Shown here piece by piece: positions 47,839 through 57,502 of a stretch of DNA of 64,000 nt. Position numbers and translations under genes: made by a program. Source of the stretch: Steroidobacter gossypii (lineage in GTDB: Bacteria > Pseudomonadota > Gammaproteobacteria > Steroidobacterales > Steroidobacteraceae). Below the pieces are notes generated by a model, which saw only the letters and a program-made list of their open reading frames with translations, made no database searches and had not been told where the DNA came from. Position 1 is the stretch's first letter. Every line of letters begins with the position of its first letter. The stretch lies in contig NZ_JAEVLS010000008.1 in NCBI RefSeq assembly GCF_016801985.1, positions 1 to 64,000 on the forward strand, written 5' to 3'.

Positions 47839-50016
47839 TCAATCTGGCCGGGATTTAGGCGTATTCCAGGGGCGTGCGGCGCTGCCGCCTCGCGAGCCGC
47901 TGTTGTTGTTGGAGGGTGAGGATCTCGGTGTCGAGCGGTCGACGCGAGGTTGCGGCTGGCTGCGCGGCTCCTGCCTGGGCGGCGGAGTGTAGGTGCGGCG
48001 CGGTTCGCTGCGCGGCTGGGAATATTGACGCGGCGGCGAATACTGCCTGGACTCGCGAGGCTCGTTGCGATGGACCGAACCCGAGCCCCGTGCGTAGTCC
48101 TTTGGCGTCGGGCGATAGTAGCTTGTGCCGCCGGGCTGGACGGTGCTGCTCGGCGGACGATGCAGATGATCGCTGCGGCGCGGCTCGGGGCGAGATGACT
48201 CCACGCCTCGCAAGATCTCGACGCGCTCGCGATTGCGTTGGTTCTGCCAATCACGTACCGAGTTGTTGTTGAGCTCACGGGGCCCGCGGACAGTGCCACT
48301 CAGTCCCACGGCGCCCTCCGGTCGGCCACGGTTGAGCTCGCCAGGCGAGACGCGAGGCCGCACCACATGGAAGTCGCCACCTCGCTTGGGCCCGGAGCGA
48401 TCGATGAGCTGATTGCGGCCGATCGGGCGACCGCCGTTGTTTTCGATGGCGGTGCGCTCGCGATGGAACGGCACGCGACCGGCGAAATAATCGCCGCCGC
48501 GAGTGAACCGGGTGGCGTCCCGGGGTGGCTGGCGAATCGAGCCGCCCAGCACGCTCTCGCGATAGGGCGCGATCGCCGGTGGCTGACGTTCCGCGTGATA
48601 GTTGCGCAAGCGATTTTCGTCCAGTCGCACCCAGTGATCGCCGATGCGACGACCGCCGACGAAAAAGTCGCGCGACACCGTGGTCACGCCGCCAGGATAG
48701 TGACGATGGTCGAAGCGCGGCGGCGGCAGACGGCGGCCGTAGAAATAGTTGTTGTTGATGATGTACGTGTTGGAAACATTCACGTAGCGGATGTATCGCG
48801 GCGTGTGCCGGTAGCCGGGATAGTAGAGATCGCGAGGTCCGAGCGGATACCAGCCGACGTTGCCGAACGACACCGAGATGCCCACCGAAGGGCCGCCGAC
48901 CCAGCCGACCAGCGCTGGCGCGTAGACGGGTCGGATGTGACGTGGGCCGGGCACCCAGCACCACCGATTGCGGATGTGAGCCCAGCGTCCGTAGTGAAAC
49001 GGCGCGAAGCCCCAGCGTGCATCGTCGACCCAGGACCAGCCCCACGGTGAAACGTAGACCCAGCGGCCGTAGCGGTAGGGCGCCCAGTTGTGAACCACAT
49101 AGGTGGGGCGCCATACGTAACCGTACTCGGGCTCGCTGATCCACTCGCCGTGATCGTCCAGATCTTCGTAACCGATCACGTCGCGCGAGACATAGCGGGA
49201 AGACTTCGAGCGCTCATTGCGCGCGTCGCGATCGTTGGCCCAGTTCTCGAACGCGGTGCGTGGGCCGAGCCGGTCGATGTGGCCGGTGAGACTGTCCACG
49301 CCCGAGAAGATGCCGCGCTCGTTGTCTCGAACGGTGAATCGCTGGCTGCCGCCACCGGTGACCTGCGCCTCGCCACTGCGTGTTTTGACGATGGTGCGGT
49401 CGCCGGACTTGTCCACCTCGAGGTGATATTCGCCGACCTTGTTCAGGACCACGGTGGAGTGGGGCGTTTCCACCTGGATGGTTTCGCCTTCCGCCAGTCG
49501 ACGAACGCGCAGGGTGGCCGCGCCTTCGGTGAGGCTGGCCTGCAGCACCTCGTCGTCCAGCTCGATGAAGCCGAAGCCGGTGTCACCGTCGAGATACACG
49601 GCTGCGGAGCCGATCTGCAGTTCCGCGCGACCGCCGCGCTCGACCCACAATCGATCGCCGCTGGTCAGCGGACGATTCAACACAGCTTCAGCCCATTCGT
49701 CGGTGCCGGCGGGCGCCACTGTCACGTCGCCGTCGACGTGGCCGAGGCGGGCGACGCGACTGGGAGGATCGACCACTGGAGTAGCGCGGCTGGATTCGGG
49801 CTCGACCACAGGTTCAGCGGTGGGCTCGGCGCCGTTCGATTCGATCACCGGCTCCGGTTCGATGACTTCGGCGGGCTCCTGGGCGCGCGCGACGTTGAAG
49901 CTTGCGGCCGCAGCAGCGCAGGCGACGATCGCAAGCCAATGTGTCAGCGAATTCGCCACGATGTTGCCATCCTTGGGTCGGCGTGCGGCCGGCGCTGAGG
50001 CCTTGCCAGGAATCAT
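47839..50016 (-). CDS. FecR-like and DUF6600 domain protein
   Basis: A protein of about 725 residues. An exported N-terminus (hydrophobic segment ending near ARAQ) and a Glu/Pro-rich linker precede a FecR-like domain (about 90-230, RVARLGHVDGDVTV through GEYHLEVDKSGDRTIVKTRSGEAQV). Next comes the Trp/Tyr/Gly-rich DUF6600 region (about 270-440, with repeated YGRWVYVSPWGW-like motifs). The last 280 residues are very Arg/Pro/Ser/Asn-rich and probably disordered. ATG 50016 is used; GTG 49959 has an AAGGA site and is a good alternative. FecR proteins relay signals to ECF sigma factors, but no sigma factor is adjacent, so an envelope structural role is as likely. Confidence 0.78.
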   Translation of the reverse strand: MIPGKASAPAARRPKDGNIVANSLTHWLAIVACAAAAASFNVARAQEPAEVIEPEPVIESNGAEPTAEPVVEPESSRATPVVDPPSRVARLGHVDGDVTVAPAGTDEWAEAVLNRPLTSGDRLWVERGGRAELQIGSAAVYLDGDTGFGFIELDDEVLQASLTEGAATLRVRRLAEGETIQVETPHSTVVLNKVGEYHLEVDKSGDRTIVKTRSGEAQVTGGGSQRFTVRDNERGIFSGVDSLTGHIDRLGPRTAFENWANDRDARNERSKSSRYVSRDVIGYEDLDDHGEWISEPEYGYVWRPTYVVHNWAPYRYGRWVYVSPWGWSWVDDARWGFAPFHYGRWAHIRNRWCWVPGPRHIRPVYAPALVGWVGGPSVGISVSFGNVGWYPLGPRDLYYPGYRHTPRYIRYVNVSNTYIINNNYFYGRRLPPPRFDHRHYPGGVTTVSRDFFVGGRRIGDHWVRLDENRLRNYHAERQPPAIAPYRESVLGGSIRQPPRDATRFTRGGDYFAGRVPFHRERTAIENNGGRPIGRNQLIDRSGPKRGGDFHVVRPRVSPGELNRGRPEGAVGLSGTVRGPRELNNNSVRDWQNQRNRERVEILRGVESSRPEPRRSDHLHRPPSSTVQPGGTSYYRPTPKDYARGSGSVHRNEPRESRQYSPPRQYSQPRSEPRRTYTPPPRQEPRSQPQPRVDRSTPRSSPSNNNSGSRGGSAARPWNTPKSRPD

Positions 50017-50269
50017 GATGCCCACCCCCCGTTTAGAACGGTTGTCAGCATGATCCGTTCCCGGGGGTGAACTCAAGGTGAACAGGGCTGCCCCGGCCAG
50101 GGTTTTCCCGCGCCCCGCTGCCGGGGAAGTCAGCAACGCGACGTAATCTCGCGGGCCGCTCGTTCAGGGAGCCCCGCACTGTGAGATGCATCCTGGATTG
50201 CGCGCGCCCGGCTGCTCGATACTCGCCCCGATCATCCTAGGGATCAGCGCCGAATAAGAAGATTTGAGC

Positions 50270-51346
50270 ATGGAGTTATCCGGGAATCCCAAAGATCTGG
50301 CTTTGCTGCGGACTTTTGCGCCGTTCGACGGCATGACGCCCACCAGCCTGCAGGCCTTCGCCCGCAAGGTGTCTCGCCTGCAGGCGCCCAAGGGCCGCCT
50401 GCTGTTCACCGAGGGCGATGAAGAAAAACAGACCTTCTACCTGATCAGCGGCTCCATCGACCTGCTGGCCGAGGGCGAGGTGATCGGCTCGGTTCGCAGC
50501 GGCACGCCCAAAGCCAAGAGCCCGCTGGTGCATCAGCTGCCGCGGCCTTATTCGGCCGTGGTCACCTCCGACCGCATCGAATATCTGCAGATCGACAGCG
50601 AGTTTCTGGACGTCGCGGTGACGCTCGACCAGACCGGCGCCTACAAGGTGCTGGAATTGAACGCGCTCGAGGACGCCGCCGCCGGCGCCGACGACTGGAT
50701 GACGGCGCTGTTGCAGACCAAGGCGTTTCACAAGATTCCGCCGGCCAATATCCAGGCAGTGTTCATGCGCCTGCAGCGCGTCGACTGTCGCGCCGGTGAA
50801 GTGGTCATCAAGCAGGGCGACGTCGGCGATTATTTCTACGTGGTCGTCAAAGGCATCTGCCAGGTGGCGCGCGAGACGCCGCTCAACAAGGAAGGCGTGC
50901 GGCTCGCCGAATTGAAAATGGGCGACACCTTCGGCGAGGAAGCGCTGATCTCCGAGGTCAAGCGCAACGCGACCGTGACCATGGTGACCGACGGCGTGCT
51001 GATGCGCCTGGCCAAGGATGACTTTCGCAAACTGCTGCACGAGCCGCTGCTCGATTGGGTCGACTACGACAGCGCCAAGCGCATCGTCGCGCTCGACGGC
51101 GGCCAGTGGGTCGACGTGCGTCTGCCTTCGGAGTTCGAGCACTATCGCGCCGAGGGCGCGATCAACATTCCCTTGCATTCGCTGCGCCTGAAACTCAAAG
51201 CGCTGGATCGCAATCGTCACTACATCGTGTGTTGCGATACCGGCCGTCGCAGCTCCGTCTGCGCATACATCCTCGCCGAGCGTGGCTTCCAGGCCAGCGT
51301 GCTCAGAGGTGGCTTGGGCTCGACCGAGCTGGCTGCGCCACGCTGA
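50270..51346 (+). CDS. Double cyclic-nucleotide-binding-like and rhodanese domain protein
   Basis: A 358-residue cytoplasmic protein with two cNMP-binding-fold domains (about 10-130 and 145-258) and a C-terminal rhodanese domain (about 265-350). The second cNMP domain keeps the FGEEALI and RNATVTM phosphate-cassette pattern; the first is degenerate. The rhodanese active-site loop is CCDTGRRSS, with Cys available for persulfide chemistry. No DNA-binding HTH is present, so it is not a Crp-type regulator. ATG 50270 is preferred over TTG 50264. It may couple a nucleotide signal to sulfur transfer; that is inferred. Confidence 0.85.
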   Translation: MELSGNPKDLALLRTFAPFDGMTPTSLQAFARKVSRLQAPKGRLLFTEGDEEKQTFYLISGSIDLLAEGEVIGSVRSGTPKAKSPLVHQLPRPYSAVVTSDRIEYLQIDSEFLDVAVTLDQTGAYKVLELNALEDAAAGADDWMTALLQTKAFHKIPPANIQAVFMRLQRVDCRAGEVVIKQGDVGDYFYVVVKGICQVARETPLNKEGVRLAELKMGDTFGEEALISEVKRNATVTMVTDGVLMRLAKDDFRKLLHEPLLDWVDYDSAKRIVALDGGQWVDVRLPSEFEHYRAEGAINIPLHSLRLKLKALDRNRHYIVCCDTGRRSSVCAYILAERGFQASVLRGGLGSTELAAPR

Positions 51347-51429
51347 TCGCAAAAGTTGCAGCCGGGCCTCTTTAATTTCGCGGAGGCTCGGACCAAGATG
51401 CCGTCTTTCTTTCGCAAGGAGATGGCCTC

Positions 51430-53229
51430 ATGGGTTGCATGCCCCGTGCCGCGTGGATCTTCGGTGGCGCATTGTGGCTCGCGTGCGCAGCGGCCGCTGC
51501 GCAGTCGCCCGCCGAGTCCAACCTGGACTCGCTGATCGGCGAATACGAGCAGCTGATTCGTACCGAGGATCCGGTCAGCGCCGGCCAGGAAGGCGATCGC
51601 AACGCTCTGCGTCGCTTGCCGGACGTGCGGCCGGAACCTCAGCAGGCCGCCGCAAAACAACTCAAGGACATCGCTCAGCGACTCGCCGCCATCGAGGTGA
51701 ATCGCCTGTCGCCCGACGCGGCGTTGAATCACCAACTGCTCACCAACGTGGTCGCGATCCATTCGGAGCAGCTGACTTTCGATTTGCCGCGCATTCCGTT
51801 CGAGAACGACAGTGGTTTCCATACATTGCTCGATTATCTCGCGCGCACCACCACCATCGGTTCGCGTGAAGATGCCGACGCGTGGCTGGCCCGCCTCGAA
51901 GCGACCCCTACGTTTTACGAACAGAACCTGGCGAACCTGCGTCGAGGCATCAAAACCAAGTACACGCAGCCGCGCATCGTGGCCGAGCGCGTGCTCGAAG
52001 TCGCTCGCAAGCAGGCCGGGACCAAGCCCGAAGACAGCTCGTTGCTACTGCCGTTCGCGCGCATGCCCTCGAGCATTCCAGCGACAGCGCAAGCGGAATA
52101 TCGCGACAAGGCGCTGGCCATCGTGCGCGATCGGATTCTGCCGGTGCAGAAACAGTTCGCCCAGTTCATGGCCAAGGAATATCTGCCGGCGGCTCGTCCC
52201 AAGCTCGCGTGGCGGACCACGCCCAACGGCGAAAAGTCTTATGAGTTTTTCGTGCGTCGTGAGACCACGACGAAAATGACGCCCGACGAAATCCATCGCC
52301 TTGGCCAGTCGGAAGTGGCCCGCATCCGCGGCTTGATGGAAACGACTATCGCGGAAACCGGCTTCAAGGGCAGCTTCGCGGACTTTCTGAAAATGCTCCG
52401 CACCGATCCGCGTTTCTACGCGCAGACGCCAGAAGATCTGCTGGAGAAGGCCAGCGAGATCGCCAAGCGCGCGGACGATCAGCTGCCGCGCTTGTTCGGC
52501 ACACTGCCGCGGCTGCCGTACGGCGTGCGGCCCGTGCCTGCCGATATCGCCGAGGGCTACACGACCGGCCGATATTGGACGGGCAGCATGCGGCAGGGGC
52601 AGGCGGGCGGATATATGGTCAACACGTCGCACCTGGATCAGCGTCCGCTCTACGAGCTGCCCGCGCTCACCGTGCACGAGGCCGTGCCTGGACATCATTT
52701 GCAGATCGCGTTGTCGCAGGAACTGACGGGCATTCCGTACTTCCGTCGCAACACCAGCCCGACGGCGTTTGTCGAAGGCTGGGGGTTATATTCGGAGTTC
52801 CTCGGCGAGGAGATGGGGATCTACCGCGATCCTTACGAAAAGTTCGGCCGCTACTCGTATGAAATGTGGCGTGCGTGCCGACTGGTGGCCGACACCGGCA
52901 TCCACTGGCTGGGCTGGGATATCGAACAGGCGCGTCGTTGCTTCACTGAAAACTCGGCGCTCGCGCCTCACAACATTCAGACCGAACTGGAGCGCTACAT
53001 CTCCTGGCCGGGCCAGGCGCTGGCGTACAAGATCGGTGAGCTGCGCTTCCGAGCTCTGCGCGCCGATGCCGAAAAAGCGCTGGGCGAGAAGTTCAACGTT
53101 CGCGAGTTCCACGACCAGCTGCTGCTCAGTGGCGCGCTGCCGCTGGATGTGGTGACCGAGCGCATCCACGCCTGGATCAACTCACAGTCCTCTACGCGGG
53201 CCACCTCGGCACCGGCGCTGGCGCCGTAA
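51430..53229 (+). CDS. DUF885 family exported metallopeptidase-like protein
   Basis: A 599-residue protein with a signal peptide (ending near AAAAQ, residue 25) and a mostly helical DUF885 domain. The zinc-binding HEAVPGHH (His416, Glu417, His422) with a downstream VEGWGLYSE motif is typical of this gluzincin-like family. Related proteins are annotated as dipeptidases or carboxypeptidase-like. ATG 51430 has a GGAG ribosome-binding site 9-12 nt upstream. Substrate unknown. Confidence 0.88.
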   Translation: MGCMPRAAWIFGGALWLACAAAAAQSPAESNLDSLIGEYEQLIRTEDPVSAGQEGDRNALRRLPDVRPEPQQAAAKQLKDIAQRLAAIEVNRLSPDAALNHQLLTNVVAIHSEQLTFDLPRIPFENDSGFHTLLDYLARTTTIGSREDADAWLARLEATPTFYEQNLANLRRGIKTKYTQPRIVAERVLEVARKQAGTKPEDSSLLLPFARMPSSIPATAQAEYRDKALAIVRDRILPVQKQFAQFMAKEYLPAARPKLAWRTTPNGEKSYEFFVRRETTTKMTPDEIHRLGQSEVARIRGLMETTIAETGFKGSFADFLKMLRTDPRFYAQTPEDLLEKASEIAKRADDQLPRLFGTLPRLPYGVRPVPADIAEGYTTGRYWTGSMRQGQAGGYMVNTSHLDQRPLYELPALTVHEAVPGHHLQIALSQELTGIPYFRRNTSPTAFVEGWGLYSEFLGEEMGIYRDPYEKFGRYSYEMWRACRLVADTGIHWLGWDIEQARRCFTENSALAPHNIQTELERYISWPGQALAYKIGELRFRALRADAEKALGEKFNVREFHDQLLLSGALPLDVVTERIHAWINSQSSTRATSAPALAP

Positions 53230-53244
53230 AGTACAATCGCGACC

Positions 53245-53589
53245 ATGACGGCCCTGTACGGCATCAAGAATTGCGACACCATGAAAAAAGCACGCACGTG
53301 GCTGGACGAGCACGGCGTGCAGTATGAATTTCATGACTACAAGGCTTCGGGCATCGAGCGCGACAAGCTGGAAGCCTGGTGCAAGCAAGTCGGCTGGGAA
53401 GTCCTGCTGAACCGCGCCGGCACCACGTTCCGCAGATTGCCCGAGTCCGAGCGCGCCGATCTGAACGAGCGCAAAGCCATCGCGCTGATGCTCCAGCAGC
53501 CGTCGATGATCAAACGCCCCGTCCTGGAGCGGGGCGGCAGGCTGCTGGTCGGCTTCAAACCGGCGGAGTATCAGACCGCGCTGGGGTAG
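53245..53589 (+). CDS. yffB: ArsC/Spx-family protein, YffB-like
   Basis: A 114-residue thioredoxin-fold protein. It matches the YffB branch (GIKNCDTMKKAR at residues 6-17, with one Cys, and the RAGTTFRRL motif), not true arsenate reductases. Members are thought to be glutathione-dependent thiol reductases; activity on arsenate is doubtful. The ATG at 53245 lies 15 bp after the DUF885 gene, so cotranscription is likely. Confidence 0.9.
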   Translation: MTALYGIKNCDTMKKARTWLDEHGVQYEFHDYKASGIERDKLEAWCKQVGWEVLLNRAGTTFRRLPESERADLNERKAIALMLQQPSMIKRPVLERGGRLLVGFKPAEYQTALG

Positions 53590-53637
53590 CCCGGTTCGCG
53601 GATGTAAACGGTTCCACGATCTGCCAGACTGCGGGCC

Positions 53638-54879
53638 ATGAGCACCATCCCCTTTACCCCCAAGCCCATGAAACTCAGCATCCTGACCGCGGCCCTGCAG
53701 GAGTTGACGCCGCGGGACAAGCGGGATGCCGATCCCGACCTGGCCATCGAGGAATGGCTGCAGTTCGCGCGCGACATCGGCTCGCCGAACATTCAGCTCT
53801 CGGCCGCCCTGCACCCCACCGAAAGCGACGTGCCCGCCGAGGCCATGCTCGACCCGGTGGCCAACACGTTGGATCTGCGCCAGCCCTTCGATAAGCAGCG
53901 CGCCTCGCGCGTGCTTGCCGCCATGAGAGAAACCGGCGTCGGTCTGTCCGATCTCGGATATTTCGACAACATGCTGGTCGCCGACGCCGCCGCGCGTCGC
54001 AAGAAACATGACTTCATGTTGCGCGTGTTCGACGCGGCCGTGTTGCTGGGGACGGATGCGGTGTGCGGTTTCGTCGGCCGCAATCCGCAGCTGGAGATGG
54101 ATCAGAACCTGGTCATGTTCGAGGAGGTGTTCATCCCGCTGCTCAAGGAGGCCAAGGCTCGCGGTCTGACCTATCGAGTCGAGCAGTGCCCGATGCCCGG
54201 CTGGAACGTGCTCGATCGCTGGCACAACAACATCGCATATGCGCCCGGTCCCTGGATTGCGTTGCATAAGATCTGCGAGCGTCACGGCGTCGGCGATCAA
54301 TTCCGCATACACTACGATCCCTCGCACGCCATCCTGATGGGCCAGGACACGCGCTCGCTGTTCCAATATCTCAAGGACGAGGGCTACGGTTTTCTGATCG
54401 GCGGCTTCCACGTCAAAGGCCAGGTCGTCGACGCTCGCGGCGTGTCCGCGTGGGGCTATGGCGGCCAGACCATGCAACGTGGTGACTGGATCGACGGCAA
54501 GCCTTCACCGAACCCGGCCGATCAGGCCAACGCGTGGAAGAAACAAATCGTGTTGTGCGAACACGAGCTGCCGGGCACCGCGCGGCACGATCCACTCGCT
54601 TATCTGCAGAATCGCAGTGTCGATTGGCTGGATCATCAGCTCGCGGCGCGCGAGTTGCTGTCCATCGACCCGGCGAAGACGTTCCTGGTGGTCGAGCACG
54701 AGTATCCGCCCGCGCGGATTCAGGACAAAGCGCGGCTCGCGCCCATTCTCAAGGGCTCGCTGGCGTTTGTGAAAGCCATCGACGAGGCGGCTGCGGCCAT
54801 GTACTCGCTGCAGCAGGAAGTGATGAAATCGCAAGGGATCCCTGTGCAGGGGGTCGGGCGGGAAGCCTATCGCAGCTGA
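53638..54879 (+). CDS. Sugar phosphate isomerase/epimerase-like TIM-barrel protein
   Basis: A 413-residue protein of the AP endonuclease 2/xylose-isomerase-like superfamily. Acidic and histidine metal-ligand candidates occur on successive strands: [10 protein letters not shown] (Glu), [14 protein letters not shown] (Asp, His), [11 protein letters not shown] (His) and a C-terminal VVEHEYP (Glu). The layout suits a divalent-metal isomerase or epimerase of an uncharacterised sugar or inositol. Start ATG 53638; an internal Met eleven residues on is possible. Substrate unknown. Confidence 0.82.
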   Translation: MSTIPFTPKPMKLSILTAALQELTPRDKRDADPDLAIEEWLQFARDIGSPNIQLSAALHPTESDVPAEAMLDPVANTLDLRQPFDKQRASRVLAAMRETGVGLSDLGYFDNMLVADAAARRKKHDFMLRVFDAAVLLGTDAVCGFVGRNPQLEMDQNLVMFEEVFIPLLKEAKARGLTYRVEQCPMPGWNVLDRWHNNIAYAPGPWIALHKICERHGVGDQFRIHYDPSHAILMGQDTRSLFQYLKDEGYGFLIGGFHVKGQVVDARGVSAWGYGGQTMQRGDWIDGKPSPNPADQANAWKKQIVLCEHELPGTARHDPLAYLQNRSVDWLDHQLAARELLSIDPAKTFLVVEHEYPPARIQDKARLAPILKGSLAFVKAIDEAAAAMYSLQQEVMKSQGIPVQGVGREAYRS

Positions 54880-54997
54880 ACCGGGGAGAGGCCCCACGCC
54901 TGCTGTCCGTTTTTGACCGCAGGCTGTCGAGCGGCGCTCTCGTCCGCGAGCGTCGCGGCGCGCAACATGACTCCATGTTCTCAACCATGGAGTCGCC

Positions 54998-55555
54998 ATG
55001 AAGTCCGCGTTGATTGTGATCGATGTGCAGCAGTCGTTTACCCGGCGTGCCTATTGGGACGAGGCCGAGCTGCCAATGTTTTTGCAGAGCCTGCAAGGGC
55101 TGGTGAATCGTGCTCACCAAGCCGCCGTACCGGTGCTGCAGGTGTTCCATGTCGATGAAGAGGGCCCGGAGAACGCTTTTTCCTTCGAGTCCGGGCTCAT
55201 CAAGACCTTGCCGCAGCTGGATGTCCGCCCGACCGAGGTATTCACCAAGGCGGTGCACTCGGCGATGTTTGCCACGACCAAGAACGGCAGGAGCCTCGAC
55301 TATTGGTTGCGGGCCGCGGGCATTCAGCGCCTGATCGTCACGGGCATTCGCACCGAACAGTGCTGTGAGACGACTACCCGTCATGCTTCGGACCTCGGCT
55401 ATAGTGTCACCTATGCGATGGACGCGACGTTGACGTTCCCGATGGTGTCCGGATCGGGCCGCAAGTTCACGGCCCAGGAAATTCGCGACCGCACCGAGCT
55501 GGTGCTGCAGGATCGCTTCGCCCAGGTGCAACGCTCGGACGCCGTGGTGATCTGA
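54998..55555 (+). CDS. Cysteine hydrolase, isochorismatase family
   Basis: A 185-residue alpha/beta hydrolase-like enzyme of the isochorismatase/nicotinamidase superfamily. The catalytic triad is visible: Asp9 (VIDVQ), Lys84 (FTKAVHSAM) and Cys122 (TEQCCE). A cis-peptide-like VTGIRTEQCC motif surrounds the Cys. ATG 54998 has a GGAG site 7-10 nt upstream. The next gene, a GlxA-like regulator 79 bp downstream, probably controls it. Substrate (an amide or isochorismate-like compound) unknown. Confidence 0.9.
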   Translation: MKSALIVIDVQQSFTRRAYWDEAELPMFLQSLQGLVNRAHQAAVPVLQVFHVDEEGPENAFSFESGLIKTLPQLDVRPTEVFTKAVHSAMFATTKNGRSLDYWLRAAGIQRLIVTGIRTEQCCETTTRHASDLGYSVTYAMDATLTFPMVSGSGRKFTAQEIRDRTELVLQDRFAQVQRSDAVVI

Positions 55556-55634
55556 TCGGCTGTGGCCGGGATTCTCAACGGGCCCCAGCGGATGATTCAT
55601 CTCGAGTGGATAGATCCTGAAGGAGGCGTTCCGA

Positions 55635-56591
55635 ATGAGAAAAGTGCTGTTCGCACTGCTGCCTGAGGTGGTGCTGCTGGACGTGGCCGGCGCCGCCGAA
55701 GCTTTCAGGATCGCGAACCAGCTGGTGCCCGGCAGTTACGAGCTGGAGTTCGTCGGCACCAGCACCTCGTTGCGGTCTTGCGTAGGCCTGCAGCTGCATC
55801 AGCTGCAGCGCCTGCCCGCCACGGTGCCAGACGATTCCATCGTCGTCATCACAGGAGTCAGCTCCGTCTCGCTCGATCTGGAATCGGCGCCGATCCGGCA
55901 ACTCACCCAGTGGCTGGCGAAGATCGCCAGCAACGAGACAGTGACGCTGATGTGTGTCTGCTCGGGCAGTCTGCTGGCCGCACAGGCCGGACTGCTGCGT
56001 GGCCGCGAATGCACCACTCATCATGAGTACATCGAACGGCTTGGCGAGCTGGAGCCGAGCGCCACGGTGCATGCCAATCGCATCTTCGTCGAGGACGGTC
56101 AGGTGATGACCAGCGCCGGTGTCACATCCGGCATCGATCTGGCGCTGCATTTCATCGGCCAGCAGTTAGGTCACAAGATCGCAGTGGCCGTGGCGCGAGA
56201 CCTCGTTGTTTATATGCGGCGTACGACGGCGGATCCGCAGCTCTCCGCCTGGCTGATGCACCGAAATCACATCCATCCCGCCGTTCATAAAGTGCAGGAC
56301 GCTATCGCCCGCAATCCGGCGGCCGAATGGTCTTCGGAGAAACTGGCGGCCATCGCCTGCATGAGTGCGCGCAATCTAGGACGGCTGTTCATGGAGCACG
56401 CGGGCTGTTCGCCCCTCGATTACGTGCAACGTTTGCGAGTGGCGCTGGCGCGCGAGATGGTGATGAACAGCGACCTGGCGTTGGAACGTGTGGCCGAGCG
56501 CAGTGGCTTCAGCTCCGCGCATCATCTGCGGCGAGTCTGGCGCCGCTGGGAGCCGACGCCACCGGCAGAGTTTCGCCAGATAGCTCGCTAA
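55635..56591 (+). CDS. GlxA-like transcriptional regulator (DJ-1/PfpI domain plus AraC HTH)
   Basis: A 318-residue regulator with an N-terminal DJ-1/PfpI domain (about 1-185, with VCSGSLLAAQAGLL at the nucleophile-elbow position, Cys about 115) and a C-terminal AraC double HTH (about 215-318, VHKVQDAIARN to SGFSSAHHLRRVWRR). The pairing with the cysteine hydrolase upstream is common in catabolic regulators of this family. ATG 55635 has an excellent AAGGAGG site. The 3-prime end overlaps the convergent deacetylase gene by 83 bp. Confidence 0.92.
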   Translation: MRKVLFALLPEVVLLDVAGAAEAFRIANQLVPGSYELEFVGTSTSLRSCVGLQLHQLQRLPATVPDDSIVVITGVSSVSLDLESAPIRQLTQWLAKIASNETVTLMCVCSGSLLAAQAGLLRGRECTTHHEYIERLGELEPSATVHANRIFVEDGQVMTSAGVTSGIDLALHFIGQQLGHKIAVAVARDLVVYMRRTTADPQLSAWLMHRNHIHPAVHKVQDAIARNPAAEWSSEKLAAIACMSARNLGRLFMEHAGCSPLDYVQRLRVALAREMVMNSDLALERVAERSGFSSAHHLRRVWRRWEPTPPAEFRQIAR

Positions 56592-57465
56592 CCGTCACCG
56601 AGCTCAGGCCTCGCTCACGCAGCCCTTGTAACAACAACGGCAGCGCTTGCAGGATCAGAGGTCGATGACGTTGCTCGTGATCGTGTCCGTCATGTAGCAG
56701 CACGATGTCTCCCGGCCGAATGCGATTGACCACGCCGCGCGCCACCGAAGCTGGATCGCGGATCATCGTATCGCGCGAATGAATGGACCAAGCGACCACT
56801 TTGAGATTGCGCTTGTGCGAGGCGCGGGCCATCGCGGGACTCTTCAGGCCCACTGGCGGCCGATACCAGGGCTCGGACTTCGATTGCGTCACCGACTTGA
56901 TCAACTGGGCGCAGCGATCGATTTCGCGGCCATGGCCCGAGGCTGGATAGAAGTTCTGGAAGTACGAGTGCTGCCAGGAATGGTTGCCCAACTCGTGACC
57001 TTCACGGTGCATCCGCTCGCCGAGCGTTCGATGTTTCTCGAGATAGCGGCCGATGACAAAGAAGGTGGCGCGCGCCTTGTGAGCGGCCAGCATATCGAGC
57101 ACCGCGGGCGTGATTTCCGGATCGGGGCCGTCGTCGAAAGTCAGCGCCACGTGCGGCCGGTCGGTGCGCCCGCGCACCAGGGTCGGATAAAAGATTGGAG
57201 ACGCCGGACGGAACACCCCATCCGCCATCATCACCGCATACGCGCCGAGCGGCACGCCGAGGCTCAGCAGACTGGGGCCGAAGACCGCCGCCGAGCCGGC
57301 CGTGACGGCGGCGCTGGTCAGCAGAAAACGATCGGCTCGACACAAGCTCAAGGGCCCGCTCCACAGGACGAGGACGCCATCATCGCAAGGGCGATTCAAG
57401 TTGTCGATTGACGGCATTGCCAATGGCGATTGCCCGACGCCACCGGCAGGCGCATCGTGGCTCAT
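56509..57465 (-). CDS. Polysaccharide deacetylase (NodB homology)
   Basis: A 318-residue probable membrane-anchored or exported carbohydrate esterase family 4 enzyme, with a hydrophobic region at about 48-85 and the NodB domain at about 103-290. The catalytic/metal motif TFDDGPD (Asp111-Asp112) and the NHSWQH metal motif (His162, His166) are intact, and RPPVG and LLHDG follow. The likely action is N-deacetylation of a GlcNAc-containing polymer such as peptidoglycan or an exopolysaccharide. Its last 27 codons lie inside the convergent GlxA-like gene. Confidence 0.88.
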   Translation of the reverse strand: MSHDAPAGGVGQSPLAMPSIDNLNRPCDDGVLVLWSGPLSLCRADRFLLTSAAVTAGSAAVFGPSLLSLGVPLGAYAVMMADGVFRPASPIFYPTLVRGRTDRPHVALTFDDGPDPEITPAVLDMLAAHKARATFFVIGRYLEKHRTLGERMHREGHELGNHSWQHSYFQNFYPASGHGREIDRCAQLIKSVTQSKSEPWYRPPVGLKSPAMARASHKRNLKVVAWSIHSRDTMIRDPASVARGVVNRIRPGDIVLLHDGHDHEQRHRPLILQALPLLLQGLRERGLSSVTVSELSGETLPVASAPSGARLAADDARS

Positions 57466-57502
57466 CGATTGACTCCCATACGGGAAATTCCAGGAGAGCT
57501 AC

